A DNA stretch of 64,000 nt from Amphibacillus cookii (GTDB lineage: Bacteria > Bacillota > Bacilli > Bacillales > Amphibacillaceae). Positions 1 to 9,119 of the stretch are shown piece after piece. The position numbers and the translations under genes were made by a program. The stretch spans positions 124,001 through 188,000 of the forward strand of contig NZ_JAFBDS010000001.1 in assembly GCF_016908375.1 (NCBI RefSeq), given 5' to 3'. Below the pieces are notes generated by a model. It was not told the DNA's origin. It saw only the letters and a program-made list of their open reading frames with translations, and made no database searches. The number at the start of each line of letters is the position of its first letter. The first letter of the stretch is position 1.

Positions 1-2
1 AA

Positions 3-50
3 GAGAATTCAATTGATCGTTCATACCCGAATGATATTATAAAGGAATAG
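3..50 (+). CDS. possible 3' end of an upstream gene (partial)
   Basis: Frame 3 is open from the window edge to a TAG at 48-50 and encodes a short hydrophilic tail ending in DIIKE. The stop lies 10 bases before the next start, as expected for an operon. If the next gene is a TslA-like effector, a small helical partner gene would be expected here. The stretch is too short to identify. Frame 1 is also open as far as a TAA at 40-42, so this call is weak. Confidence 0.2.
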   Translation, partial: ENSIDRSYPNDIIKE

Positions 51-60
51 GTGTGGATAT

Positions 61-2142
61 ATGTCTAGTAGTATAGAAGAAGTGAATCAAATGACTTCAG
101 ATCAAGATTTAGTTCAGATGGCTGGTTATCATGCTTATCGTAGACTTAACAAGTATGACCGTTTTATTGTAAATGATACGGATTATAGGGTTTTGGATGT
201 TATTGCAGATACTAAAACTGGATTAGATGCACTAACGGTAATAAATCTAGAGAATAGAGAAGTGACGGTAGTCTATGTCGGCACGGATAAAGACCAGATG
301 CAAGATATTATCACAGATATTCGCTTACTTAGTGATATTGACGTACCACAACTTGAGGCAGCGCAAGAATATTTTGATGACATGAATGATAAATATGGTG
401 TCGACTCGATGACCGGGAATTCATTAGGGGGTGCGTTAGTAGGTGCGGTGGCGGTTGAACATCCAGATGTTCGGGCGGTAACATTAAACCCTGCCCTTTT
501 GCCTGATGGGATGATCGATCCCGATCAAACGTATGACCAAGTCACCAACTATTTTAGTAGCTATGATGCTTTAACCAATACATTAACCGCATTGGAGTTT
601 GATACGCGCATTCCGGGTAAGCATTATGAAATTTATAATGGAGTACCGATCAGTTTCGATAAAATTGGAGCGAACCATACCGGCTATTTGCGAAATGATC
701 AAGGGACACAATATTATAAGATTCGTGAAGAAGGCGAAGCGGGTGCTGGGGTGATTCATATTGCCGCGGATGATCATATTGTTACGAGTCTTTGGACCGG
801 CTTACCGCTTTATGGTGAACGATCTGAGCGGATTAAGATTAATGCTGAAAGTCTATTAATGCTTGCGGCGGGTTTAGAAACGTCAGTGGCTGATCGACTT
901 GAGTTGTCGCATACATATTTAGGAAATGCTGTAGATATTGTGAAAGATGTCGGGGAGCAAATGACGGAACGAACGTCACAATTACAGACGACGTTTGAAG
1001 ACTTAGTTGAACAGGAGGCGGGGCATTCTTTTTTTACTGGCATTGCCTCACTTGGCACGAAAGCTAAAAATGAGACAAGCTACTTATTTAATTTATTAGA
1101 TGAGGCGGAATTGGAGAGCAACCTTTTATCCAATGTACTTGACTCGCCACCTGGTAAATTATTTGATTTCTTGATTACCAAGAGCCTGAATGTTTTCCAG
1201 CTATTTCGTGAAATGTCGGGTGGATTGTGGTCGTTTAGCTCTGGCATTGAAGAATTAACAACAGCGTTTGATACGGTTATTCACCAAACCCTACCAGAAT
1301 TGTTACAAGACACGCTCCGTCGTAAAGATGCGGTGGTTGAAAAACTGGATACGCATTATGAGATGGTGTTAGATAATAGTCAGCGGTTGCACGATCAATT
1401 AGATAGATTAGGTGCTCAAGTCAGTCAAACAGCCGAAAATTTCACAGGACGTGATTTTCAAATCGCGACATCGATTCAACATCAAACGAACGCCATCACA
1501 GATTTGGTAAAGATACCGACACTTGATCCGTATTATTTTGAAGATAATGATGTGATGGAAGATGAAAAAGCCCTTAAAGATCAACAAGCTGACTTGGCAT
1601 ATACCTTTCTTTCTGAACAGGTCTCGAATTTAATTGCACCTATCTTATCTGGATTATCTGTGGCTGCGCTACTTGTTGAATTGAGGGCCCAGTCGATTGC
1701 TCGCATGGTACGAGGCACCAGCGAATTTTTCTTTAAAATGACAGTGCCAGGTGCAATTATTAGCGTGTTTACTGATTATGATGATAAAGTTCGTGATTAT
1801 ATTTGTAAAACATTAGCCCCCCTTGATGAATTAGAGGCAACGATTAAAGGGGTGCGCCTTGGGGTCAATCGTTTAAGAGATAATTTCCCTGAATTATTAG
1901 CTAACTTTCGGCCATATATCGAAAATGCCATTTTTGCCAATCATAGCTATGCCGATGTCTATGCTTATAATGGGGCAGCGATTGCGATTTTAAAAGAAAT
2001 GCAACGGTTATTTGATGATATTGTTTACCAGTTGGGCGGGCATGAAGCGCATGCGATTGAGGCCTTAACGCTGAATGCGGTGCGAATGAAGAATAACATG
2101 GGGATGCTGCAAGAGCAAGTCGAGCGCGTGACGTTTTTTTAA
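61..2142 (+). CDS. TslA-like protein: N-terminal lipase/hydrolase domain plus long helical C-terminus (putative type VII secretion effector)
   Basis: This is a 693-residue protein with no signal peptide. The N-terminal ~250 residues look like an alpha/beta hydrolase: GTDK near residue 74, then the nucleophile elbow GNSLGG with Ser121, followed by a VTLNPA strand. Asp169 (SSYDALT) and His206 (ANHTGYL) are candidate acid and base. From about residue 260 to the end it is mostly amphipathic helix with coiled-coil character and two more hydrophobic patches (about 395-410 and 540-560). A lipase first and a helical LXG-like targeting part last is the reversed order known from Staphylococcus aureus TslA, a type VII-secreted lipase. 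No secretion-system gene is visible. Alternatives are an intracellular lipase or a polymorphic toxin. The ribosome site (GGAATAGG) is only fair. The family call is inference from motif and architecture. Confidence 0.5.
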   Translation: MSSSIEEVNQMTSDQDLVQMAGYHAYRRLNKYDRFIVNDTDYRVLDVIADTKTGLDALTVINLENREVTVVYVGTDKDQMQDIITDIRLLSDIDVPQLEAAQEYFDDMNDKYGVDSMTGNSLGGALVGAVAVEHPDVRAVTLNPALLPDGMIDPDQTYDQVTNYFSSYDALTNTLTALEFDTRIPGKHYEIYNGVPISFDKIGANHTGYLRNDQGTQYYKIREEGEAGAGVIHIAADDHIVTSLWTGLPLYGERSERIKINAESLLMLAAGLETSVADRLELSHTYLGNAVDIVKDVGEQMTERTSQLQTTFEDLVEQEAGHSFFTGIASLGTKAKNETSYLFNLLDEAELESNLLSNVLDSPPGKLFDFLITKSLNVFQLFREMSGGLWSFSSGIEELTTAFDTVIHQTLPELLQDTLRRKDAVVEKLDTHYEMVLDNSQRLHDQLDRLGAQVSQTAENFTGRDFQIATSIQHQTNAITDLVKIPTLDPYYFEDNDVMEDEKALKDQQADLAYTFLSEQVSNLIAPILSGLSVAALLVELRAQSIARMVRGTSEFFFKMTVPGAIISVFTDYDDKVRDYICKTLAPLDELEATIKGVRLGVNRLRDNFPELLANFRPYIENAIFANHSYADVYAYNGAAIAILKEMQRLFDDIVYQLGGHEAHAIEALTLNAVRMKNNMGMLQEQVERVTFF

Positions 2143-2185
2143 TAAAAAGAAAGCTATTATGATAGAGCAAGCTATTCATGGAGTA

Positions 2186-2219
2186 AAAAGGTCTGGTTCT
2201 AATATTAGACCTTTTCAGT
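2186..2219 (+). terminator. intrinsic terminator-like hairpin after the TslA-like gene
   Basis: A nine-base perfect stem, AAAAGGTCT with AGACCTTTT, surrounds a 12-base loop and ends in Ts about 45 bases after the stop codon. Family A repeat copy 1 starts immediately afterwards. Confidence 0.6.
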
Positions 2220-2376
2220 TTATCACAGCTAACCGTCTGTAAAATCCTCCTCAAAATAGAGAGTAGAGCAAATCGATTGAAGTGAGTGATAACAGACGCC
2301 ATGTCCAGATTCACTAAACGAATCTTCAATTAGTGGGCGAAGAACGAAAATGCCCACTAATTGAAGGTTCATTTTA
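2219..2376 (+). repeat. family A dispersed repeat, copy 1
   Basis: It begins TTTATCACAGCTAACCGTCT and ends GAAGGTTCATTTTA. It has the two-hairpin layout shared by all family A copies: an outer stem from CCGTCTGT with ACAGACG, and a second stem from CAATTAGTGGGC with GCCCACTAATTG. It lacks the E core module. Apparent open frames here are by-products of the repeat. Confidence 0.8.
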
Positions 2377-2422
2377 TTTTTTAATTTGATATGTTCAGTC
2401 AAATTAAATCGCTTATTAAAAC

Positions 2423-2583
2423 AGAAGTGAAAGACGACGACTCCAGCGGGAACCGCACGCGTCTGAAGATCCACTTTAGAAGCGCTCTTAGCTTCACACA
2501 GTGGAATATTAGACTAAATCCGTCACCTCGTGTGACAACGTCTAATTGACCTACATCCTGTAGGCCCGAGACCGTGCCCCATA
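2423..2583 (+). repeat. family B hairpin repeat carrying an E module
   Basis: It has the GACTCC-AGCGGGA start and AAGATCCACTT loop typical of family B. An E module follows: AGACTAA, then the stem GTCAC/GTGAC, then AACGTCT, then the hairpin CCTACA-TCC-TGTAGG. Relative to E modules elsewhere (GCCAC/GTGGC), both sides of the first stem have changed together. Confidence 0.65.
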
Positions 2584-2664
2584 GCCGTCATCTTACTTAT
2601 GAACGAACTTTCAAAGCAGTATAGATGAATATTTGGGTTTTGCCAAAGCTTATTGTTTTTTAAC

Positions 2665-2802
2665 TTTGTTGATTGGAGAGGAAGGCATTCGACTCCTGCG
2701 GGAAAAGCGAAGACGATGAGACCCCACAGTGAGCGTTCTGTGCGAACGAGGAGGCTCAGCGCGAGCCCGCGGAAAGCGAATGCCTGGATCGCAAATCAAC
2801 AG
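2665..2802 (+). repeat. family B repeat, common Bacillaceae type
   Basis: It is bounded by the inverted arms TGTTGATT and AATCAACA, with inner arms GGCATTCG and CGAATGCC. Inside are GACTCCTGCGGGAAAAGCGA and GCCCGCGGAAAGCGAA. Similar 110-140 base palindromic elements are known between genes in many Bacillus-related genomes. It would fold as a branched structure and has no coding frame that looks real. Confidence 0.75.
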
Positions 2803-2933
2803 CCACTTTTAACAGCGTAACATTTTTAAAAAAGCAATAAAGTGGTTTTTACTAATCATGCACCGAATTGGAAAATAATATAATTTCGTGTAAAAATTAC
2901 GCTCTAGACTTGCTTTTTCTGTAATTGATCCTT

Positions 2934-3186
2934 AGCTTGACGGCTATGGGCCGTGCCTGTGGAAAGCGATCGTCTGTAACTGGAGTGAGTACAAAATACT
3001 TTAATTAGGAAATAACGCTATAGGTTAGTTTTTCAGTTGTCTCGACAGTATCAGTCGAAGATCCACTTTAAGGAATGTTAGACTAAAAACGTCACATCGT
3101 GTGACAACGTCTAACTGATCAAACATCCTGTTGACCCGAGGCGATGCCTCAGGAAAGCAAGTCCATTGATCGACGGAGCGCGTCAA
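2934..3186 (+). repeat. fragments of family B with a second E module
   Basis: The fragment at 2934-2980 retains CGGCTATGGGCCGTGCC and GGAAAGCGA. From about 3041 a second fragment has GAAGATCCACTT, then an E module at 3087-3150 with stem GTCAC/GTGAC and the hairpin TCAAACATCCTGTTGA. The latter is a compensated version of CCTACATCCTGTAGG. The tail CTCAGGAAAGCAAG matches the right end of family B. Confidence 0.55.
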
Positions 3187-3374
3187 CACACTTCTCCTTA
3201 GATATGTTTATATATTAGCATCCTTGTTTAGCGTTAGCGCAAGCCATTATGAAATCCACTCGAATTGAAAAATAAAATGAAGAAAATTTTGGTTTAGAGT
3301 TTTACCAAAAAGCATGCTATGATAAGAATCAATACAGCATTTGATTAACTGTGTTGGTTAGGGGGATGAATAGG

Positions 3375-4898
3375 ATGACTGCTTTAACAAAAGTCTTAAT
3401 TGTTGATGATGAACTATTAATTAGACAAGGTATCATCCATTATATTAATTGGGGAGAAGAAGGATTTGAGCTTATTGGTGAAGCATCGAATGGTAAAGAG
3501 GCCTTGACGATGATTGCAGAAAATAAACCTGATGTTATTATTACAGATATGGTTATGCCTGTTATGAGTGGAACTGAATTTATCACAAAAGTGAAAGCGC
3601 TTTATCCAGAAATCGGGATTATTGTCTTGAGTAGCTATGGTGATTATGATTATGTAAGAAATACGTTTCAGAGTGGTGTAACGGATTATATTTTGAAGCC
3701 TAAATTAGACAGTACCAGTTTACTTGCCGCTTTAGAACGGGTGATTGGCGAGAATGAAAGGCAAAGGCGACGATCAAGTCAGGGAGCGATTGATCAAAAG
3801 CAATTACTTAAAACACCTTTAAAAAAATTATTAGCAGGATATGAATTATCGGAACAAGATAAGCGGTCACTTGATTTCTTTAAACAAGATCAATTTGCCC
3901 TTGTTGAGGTTCACTATTCAAATTCGATTGACATTGAAGGCGTGATAGACGCTGTTATTACACGGGTTAATGTGATCAATAATGTTATCTTGACGAAAAC
4001 AAATACAAGTTGTCAACTATTGCTTAATCTGTCAAGTGAGATTTTTTCTGAATTCCTTACTTTACTGGAAAAGGAAGATAGCAGTCAGCAACAAGAAAAA
4101 TGGTTGATATCTGGTCTGTTTGATCAGTTAGACAGGCTGAAAGCGATCAATCAGCAGCAGATGGCTATGCTCCGAAGTTATCGGTTTTATTTAAAAGATC
4201 AGACGCTTTTTTATTATGATCACTTACCAAAGCCAATTATTCCAGAAGAATCGTTTGATTTAGATTATTTTACTGAGTTATTAAAACATAAGAAATTTGA
4301 ATCGGCATTTTATAAGTTGGATCGTTACATTGGTGCATTGCAATCTTTTTATACGTATGATCCCGACCAGCTTAAAAGTTTTTTAGGGAATATTATTTTT
4401 AATACGACGGTTTTATTAAGCATGTTGGATTATCATATGGATCAGCTGGAAAAAGACAAATATCATTACTTTAATACCATTAATAACGCGACTTATTTTG
4501 ATGAAGCGATTGGTTCATTCACTCAGTACATTGCTGCCGTTAAGGCGATGATTTCAGGGAAGGAAAAAGCGTCCCAAACGGGTCGTATTCATCAGCTATT
4601 AACCTATATAGATGAGCATTATTCTGAAGCATTGAGTCTAACATCACTTGCTGATCATTTTCATTTTAATCCATCCTATTTATCGAGTTACTTTAGACAA
4701 CATCATAATGTGGGGTTTAGTGATTATTTAACAAAAGTGCGGGTCGATCATGCAAAAGAATTATTGGGTAATCAAGAACTTTCAATTGCAGAGGTTGGTG
4801 CAATGGTAGGTTACACTGATCATAGTTATTTCTGTAAAGTGTTTAAAAAAAACACCAATAAATCACCAAGTCGTTATCGGAGAGATGCAATAAAATGA
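3375..4898 (+). CDS. YesN-type response regulator, receiver plus AraC DNA-binding domain
   Basis: The 507-residue product is the transcriptional half of a two-component system. Residues 1-120 are a receiver with the acidic pair DD at 11-12, the phosphoacceptor Asp58 in ITDMVMP, and Lys108 in YILKPK. The middle ~270 residues are a variable helical linker. The last ~100 residues are an AraC/XylS double helix-turn-helix (LSLTSLADHFHFNPSYLSSY and IAEVGAMVGYTDHSYFCKVF). I chose ATG 3375 because AGGGGG at 3360-3365 has correct spacing to it, although GTG 3351 and ATG 3366 are in frame. The gene overlaps the kinase gene by four bases. Next to a galactoside ABC operon, it probably activates that operon in response to extracellular sugar. 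Confidence 0.9.
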   Translation: MTALTKVLIVDDELLIRQGIIHYINWGEEGFELIGEASNGKEALTMIAENKPDVIITDMVMPVMSGTEFITKVKALYPEIGIIVLSSYGDYDYVRNTFQSGVTDYILKPKLDSTSLLAALERVIGENERQRRRSSQGAIDQKQLLKTPLKKLLAGYELSEQDKRSLDFFKQDQFALVEVHYSNSIDIEGVIDAVITRVNVINNVILTKTNTSCQLLLNLSSEIFSEFLTLLEKEDSSQQQEKWLISGLFDQLDRLKAINQQQMAMLRSYRFYLKDQTLFYYDHLPKPIIPEESFDLDYFTELLKHKKFESAFYKLDRYIGALQSFYTYDPDQLKSFLGNIIFNTTVLLSMLDYHMDQLEKDKYHYFNTINNATYFDEAIGSFTQYIAAVKAMISGKEKASQTGRIHQLLTYIDEHYSEALSLTSLADHFHFNPSYLSSYFRQHHNVGFSDYLTKVRVDHAKELLGNQELSIAEVGAMVGYTDHSYFCKVFKKNTNKSPSRYRRDAIK

Positions 4899-6676
4899 GG
4901 CAGATAATTGCAAAAGGTAAAGATATAATGATAAAAAATGGCTTATTTATTAAACTGTTTAGTGTAACCTTGATTAGTATTATTCTCGTCTCAACGTTGA
5001 TTACATTAAGTACGATTCGTGTTTCAACAAATTTATTTTTAGAAACATTTAGTATTACAAATTCTAAAATTATTCAACAAATCACTTCACAATTTAATCA
5101 TTTTAGTGCAACAGTTGCTACAACTGTGAATCAAATTGAGAATAATGGTGTCATTAAACGGGTTCTAAATGAAGAAGACGACGATTCTGTTACATTAGCG
5201 GGATCGTATTATCAAGTTAATCAAGAGCTTGAGCGCATTTATACCAACTTGCAAACGTTTGATGCGAACTTAGTCGTGTCTGGTAGAAACCAGCATTTGT
5301 ATAATATGAATTATATTTATTGGCCAGTTTCGAAACCGTATATTGAATCGTTACGTATAACAGAAAAAGCACATGCCTCTCCTCACGCATTAACTTATCA
5401 TGCAATGGAAACAGCTGTTATTGAAAATGATCGGGTCATTGTTGCTGTCAAGGCACTTACCGAGCGGCTATCTGATTATATTTATGGAACGGTCTATATT
5501 TCGATTAGGGAATCACAGCTACGTGAGTTTTATCAAGGCTATACGAGTGAGGGCAATGATGTGATTCTCATTGATCAAACGGGTCAAATTGTTTCAAGTA
5601 GTCAGGCAGGTTTAATAGGGACAGAAGAGCATGATTTGTTAGCTATAGCAGAGTCGACTTATCTGTCAGATCAAGAACATACAGAAGTGGAATGGGGGAA
5701 ACGCGACTATTTACTTCTAACAGAATATTTACCGGGCTTTGATATGTACTTGGTCAATTTAATTGACCGTCAAATGGTTGTCCGTAGTTTAATAAATACG
5801 GGAGAAATTTTATTAATTAGTGTCGTTATTATTTTATTCGCACTCGGTATGGTGTGGTTTGTCACGAGACGAATAACGAAATCATTAACCCGATTAGTTA
5901 AGCAAATATCTAAAATAGCTAAGTATAATTTTAGTGAGCGGGTCACTGAGGAAGGCGGCTACGAATCAAATCAGATTGCTAAAGCGTTCAATCATACGTT
6001 AGATGAGCTTGAGACTTATGTTGGCATTGTTCTTGAATCACAGAAAAGACAAAGAAATGCTGAATTGAAATCATTACAACACCAAATTAATCCACATTTT
6101 CTCTATAATACGCTGACAACGGTTAAGTTTATGGTGATGCAAGGTGATCCAGAACATGCGATGTCTACAATTCATGCGTTAATTACTTTGTTACAAAGTA
6201 CTTTGGGTGAAGTGAGTGAGACGGTAACAGTTGAGCAAGAACTAGAGAATACCAAGAACTATGTTACGATTAATCAAGCGCGCTATGGCGAACGGATTAA
6301 AGTTAATTATTTTATTGGTCCCGACTGTCAATCCTTACATTTACCAAAGCTCGTACTCCAACCTTTTATAGAAAATGCCTTCTTTCATGCTTTTAATAAG
6401 AAAAAAGATGGGTTTATTCAAATTCTTATCCGCAGACATGGAAAGTTTTTATACGGTGAAGTAGTGGACGATGGTGATGGTATGGTGATTAATAAAGATA
6501 AGTTCCCTACTAAATATAAGAAAAAAAGTCAATTGTTTAGTGGGATTGGCATGCGGAATGTTCATGAACGGATTCAGCTGTTGTATGGCGATCAGTATGG
6601 TGTTGAAGTGACCAGTGAATTAAGCAAAGGCACGAAGGTAACGATTAAGTTACCAATTATTGAAAGTAGTAAATAA
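4895..6676 (+). CDS. YesM-type membrane sensor histidine kinase
   Basis: The 593-residue protein has a membrane segment at about 18-40, an extracellular sensor region to about 300, and a second membrane segment at about 303-325. A HAMP linker follows (residues 325-380), then a His_kinase domain with QINPHFLYN, where His401 is the likely phosphoacceptor. The HATPase domain has LQPFIENAFFHAF, DDGDGM and GIGMRNVHERI. This is the LytS/YesM architecture. Its start overlaps the regulator stop as ATGA, so the pair is translationally coupled. The ligand is probably a galacto-oligosaccharide, judging only from the next operon. Confidence 0.9.
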   Translation: MRQIIAKGKDIMIKNGLFIKLFSVTLISIILVSTLITLSTIRVSTNLFLETFSITNSKIIQQITSQFNHFSATVATTVNQIENNGVIKRVLNEEDDDSVTLAGSYYQVNQELERIYTNLQTFDANLVVSGRNQHLYNMNYIYWPVSKPYIESLRITEKAHASPHALTYHAMETAVIENDRVIVAVKALTERLSDYIYGTVYISIRESQLREFYQGYTSEGNDVILIDQTGQIVSSSQAGLIGTEEHDLLAIAESTYLSDQEHTEVEWGKRDYLLLTEYLPGFDMYLVNLIDRQMVVRSLINTGEILLISVVIILFALGMVWFVTRRITKSLTRLVKQISKIAKYNFSERVTEEGGYESNQIAKAFNHTLDELETYVGIVLESQKRQRNAELKSLQHQINPHFLYNTLTTVKFMVMQGDPEHAMSTIHALITLLQSTLGEVSETVTVEQELENTKNYVTINQARYGERIKVNYFIGPDCQSLHLPKLVLQPFIENAFFHAFNKKKDGFIQILIRRHGKFLYGEVVDDGDGMVINKDKFPTKYKKKSQLFSGIGMRNVHERIQLLYGDQYGVEVTSELSKGTKVTIKLPIIESSK

Positions 6677-6764
6677 ATCTAAAAATAGTTCAAATTCTAA
6701 AGAAAGTCCAATTCTATTAAGTGGTAAGGTAGGTTTCTACTAAAAAAATGACTATTTATTTTCT

Positions 6765-6790
6765 AAAGATCGTGCTAACGATCTTTTTTT
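6765..6790 (+). terminator. intrinsic terminator between kinase and ABC operon
   Basis: A perfect nine-base stem (AAAGATCGT, loop GCTA, ACGATCTTT) runs into a T tract. It separates the two-component operon from the transporter operon, which therefore needs its own promoter. A TTGACG hexamer at 6792-6797 is a possible -35 box, but I see no convincing -10 at normal spacing. Confidence 0.85.
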
Positions 6791-6818
6791 CTTGACGTTA
6801 TACTTTATTTATAGCGTA

Positions 6819-6832
6819 AGTAAACGCTTACA
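6819..6832 (-). promoter_or_regulatory. cre site (CcpA operator) before the galactoside operon
   Basis: On the minus strand it reads TGTAAGCGTTTACT, matching the cre consensus TGWAANCGNTNWCA at 13 of 14 positions. It lies 16 bases upstream of the binding-protein start, a position that suggests repression in the presence of glucose. Confidence 0.7.
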
Positions 6833-6847
6833 ACAAAAGGAGGGTTA

Positions 6848-8167
6848 ATGATGAAGAAAGTCGTATTCATGATATTGACAATTATGATGGTGGCCGTATT
6901 GGTAGCTTGTGGAAATGGTGATGAGGATTCAGTTGATGATCAGGAAGCTAACGATGAGACGGAAGGCACTACAAACGGTGAAGGTGAAGCCATTACCGCT
7001 TGGGCGTGGGATCCGAATTTTAATATTCGTGCTTTAGAATTAGCTGATCAAGCTTATGATGGTGAGGTTGATTTAGAATTAGAAATTATAGAAAATGCTC
7101 AAGATGATATTGTTCAACGCTTAAATACAAGTTTAAGTTCTGGTACGACACAGGGGATGCCGAATATTGTTCTAATAGAAGATTATCGTGCACAAAGCTT
7201 TTTGCAAGCTTATCCAGATGCGTTTTATCCATTAACAGACTATATTGATGTCGATGCATTTGCTGATTATAAAATTGAAACAACAAGCTTAGATGGTGAG
7301 CAGTATGGTTTACCGTTTGATACAGGTGTAGCCGGTTTGTATATTCGAACCGATTATTTAGAAGAAGCAGGTTATAGTGTTGATGATGTTCAAGATATTA
7401 CATGGGCTGAATATATTCAAATCGGTGTAGATATTAAAGAAGCGACCGGAAATAATATGCTTACCCAAGACCCAAGTGATTTAGGATTAATTCGTATGAT
7501 GATTCAATCAGCAGGGACGTGGTATTTTGAAGATGATGGTTCAACACCTAATTTAGCTAATAACCCAGCGTTGGAAGCAGCGATGCAAGCTTATCGTGAA
7601 TTAATGGAAGCCAATATTGTTAGCATGGTATCAGATTGGAGTCAATTTGTTGGCGCGTTCAATGATGGTGATGTGGCAAGTGTGCCAACAGGCAACTGGA
7701 TTACACCGAGTATAACAGCAGAAGAATCACAATCCGGTAATTGGGCCGTTGTACCGTTTCCTAAGCTAGAAGTAGAGGGGGCAACAAATGTAACAAACTT
7801 AGGCGGAAGCTCCTGGTATGTACTTAATTCAGATGGTAAGGAAGCTGCTGCGACATTCTTAGCTAACACATTTGGATCAAATGAAATGTTCTATCAAGAC
7901 TTAATTGATGAAATTGGTGCAATTGGTACGTATTTACCTGGTATGCAAGGAGAGGCTTTTGAAGAAGGACATGAATTCTTTGATGGTCAATCGATTGTTG
8001 CTGATTTCTCTGAATGGACGGAAGCTATTCCAGCCGTCAATTACGGCATGCACACGTATGCCATTGATGATATTTTAGCCGTTGAATTGCAAAACTATTT
8101 AAATGATAAAGAGCTAACAGACGTGTTGGAAGATGCACAATCTCAAGCAGAGACACAATTAAGATAA
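6848..8167 (+). CDS. ABC sugar-binding lipoprotein (family 1 solute-binding protein)
   Basis: The 439-residue extracytoplasmic binding protein starts with a lipoprotein signal (hydrophobic run, then VLVACGNG, lipidated Cys near residue 21). An acidic, low-complexity linker of ~25 residues follows, then a family 1 solute-binding fold (DTGVAGLYIRTDYLEEAGY, GDVASVPTGNW). The AGGAGG site is ideally spaced. It is the first gene of the operon with two permeases, GH36 and GH2, so galactosides or galacto-oligosaccharides are the likely ligands. The equivalent in Bacillus subtilis would be GanS, but I cannot establish orthology. The cognate ATPase is missing. Confidence 0.88.
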   Translation: MMKKVVFMILTIMMVAVLVACGNGDEDSVDDQEANDETEGTTNGEGEAITAWAWDPNFNIRALELADQAYDGEVDLELEIIENAQDDIVQRLNTSLSSGTTQGMPNIVLIEDYRAQSFLQAYPDAFYPLTDYIDVDAFADYKIETTSLDGEQYGLPFDTGVAGLYIRTDYLEEAGYSVDDVQDITWAEYIQIGVDIKEATGNNMLTQDPSDLGLIRMMIQSAGTWYFEDDGSTPNLANNPALEAAMQAYRELMEANIVSMVSDWSQFVGAFNDGDVASVPTGNWITPSITAEESQSGNWAVVPFPKLEVEGATNVTNLGGSSWYVLNSDGKEAAATFLANTFGSNEMFYQDLIDEIGAIGTYLPGMQGEAFEEGHEFFDGQSIVADFSEWTEAIPAVNYGMHTYAIDDILAVELQNYLNDKELTDVLEDAQSQAETQLR

Positions 8168-8173
8168 CTTATT

Positions 8174-8220
8174 AAACCACAAGCACAATGAGAACAAGTT
8201 TGGTTGTGACTTGTGGTTTT
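8174..8220 (+). terminator. large hairpin between binding-protein and permease genes
   Basis: AAACCACAAG pairs with CTTGTGGTTT, and inside it CACAA pairs with TTGTG. The final Ts are few. Such hairpins often act as partial terminators or 3' stabilisers that let the binding protein be made in excess over the permeases. Confidence 0.6.
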
Positions 8221-8246
8221 ATCTTTATAAATGGGGGGGCAAGCAG

Positions 8247-9119
8247 GTGAATAAGTTATTAAAAAAGAACAATATTGGTTGGTTATTTGTACTTATCTCT
8301 ATTGTCGGTATTTCATTGTTTTATTTCTATCCAATGATTGATGCCTTTTTACTATCGTTTCAATCAGGGATGGGGGCTAATTTAGAGTATACAGGATTAA
8401 ATAATTGGTTGCGCCTCTTTGATGATCCAACGTTTATCAGTGCATTAACAAATACGTTCACTTATTTAATCGTACAAGTGCCTGTTATGATTATTCTCGC
8501 TTTGGTATTTTCTGTCATGTTAAATGATCCAACGCTAAAGTTTCGTGGTTTTTTCAGAACCGCCATTTTTTTACCTGCGGTCACATCCTTGGTAGCATAT
8601 TCCGTTATTTTTAAATATATGTTTAGCGGTAATGGTATCGTTAATCAGTTTTTAATCAATCTATCGATTATTTCAGAACCTATTAACTTCTTAACGGACT
8701 CTTTTTGGGCAAGAATTGTTATTATATTAGCGATCACTTGGCGATGGACGGGGTATAATATGATTTTCTATTTATCTGCTTTACAAAATATTGATCATTC
8801 CATTTATGAAGCGGCACGAATCGATGGTGCTTCAAGCTTTCAACAGTTTACTAAAATTACCGTACCGATGTTAAAACCGATTATTTTGTTTACGACCATT
8901 ACATCAACAATAGGAACACTCCAATTGTTTGATGAAGTGGTTAATATTACAGGTGGTGGACCGGGTAATGCAACGATTACGATTTCACAATATATTTATA
9001 ATTTGTCGTTTGAATACACGCCGAACTTTGGTTACGCAGCGACTGTGTCTTACGTTATCGTAATTCTCGTTGTGATACTGTCTGCCATCCAATTTAAAGT
9101 GGCAGGTGATAAAGAATGA
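8247..9119 (+). CDS. ABC sugar permease, MalF/LacF type
   Basis: This is a 290-residue inner-membrane permease with six predicted membrane segments. It carries the cytoplasmic EAA loop YEAARIDGASSFQQF, which docks the ATPase. I chose GTG 8247 over an in-frame start at 8211: the encoded protein begins VNKLLKKNN just before the first membrane helix, and a G-rich stretch (8233-8239) precedes it. It overlaps the second permease by four bases (ATGA). Confidence 0.88.
   Translation: MNKLLKKNNIGWLFVLISIVGISLFYFYPMIDAFLLSFQSGMGANLEYTGLNNWLRLFDDPTFISALTNTFTYLIVQVPVMIILALVFSVMLNDPTLKFRGFFRTAIFLPAVTSLVAYSVIFKYMFSGNGIVNQFLINLSIISEPINFLTDSFWARIVIILAITWRWTGYNMIFYLSALQNIDHSIYEAARIDGASSFQQFTKITVPMLKPIILFTTITSTIGTLQLFDEVVNITGGGPGNATITISQYIYNLSFEYTPNFGYAATVSYVIVILVVILSAIQFKVAGDKE

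Noticed and set aside
2219-2376. Family A as a simple intrinsic terminator
   Set aside because: Copies occur in both orientations, before promoters and between divergent genes, and lack a consistent T run after a stem.
1901-2474. Two minus-strand open frames in and after the TslA-like gene
   Set aside because: One is largely the antisense of the real gene, the other is read through family A and B repeats.
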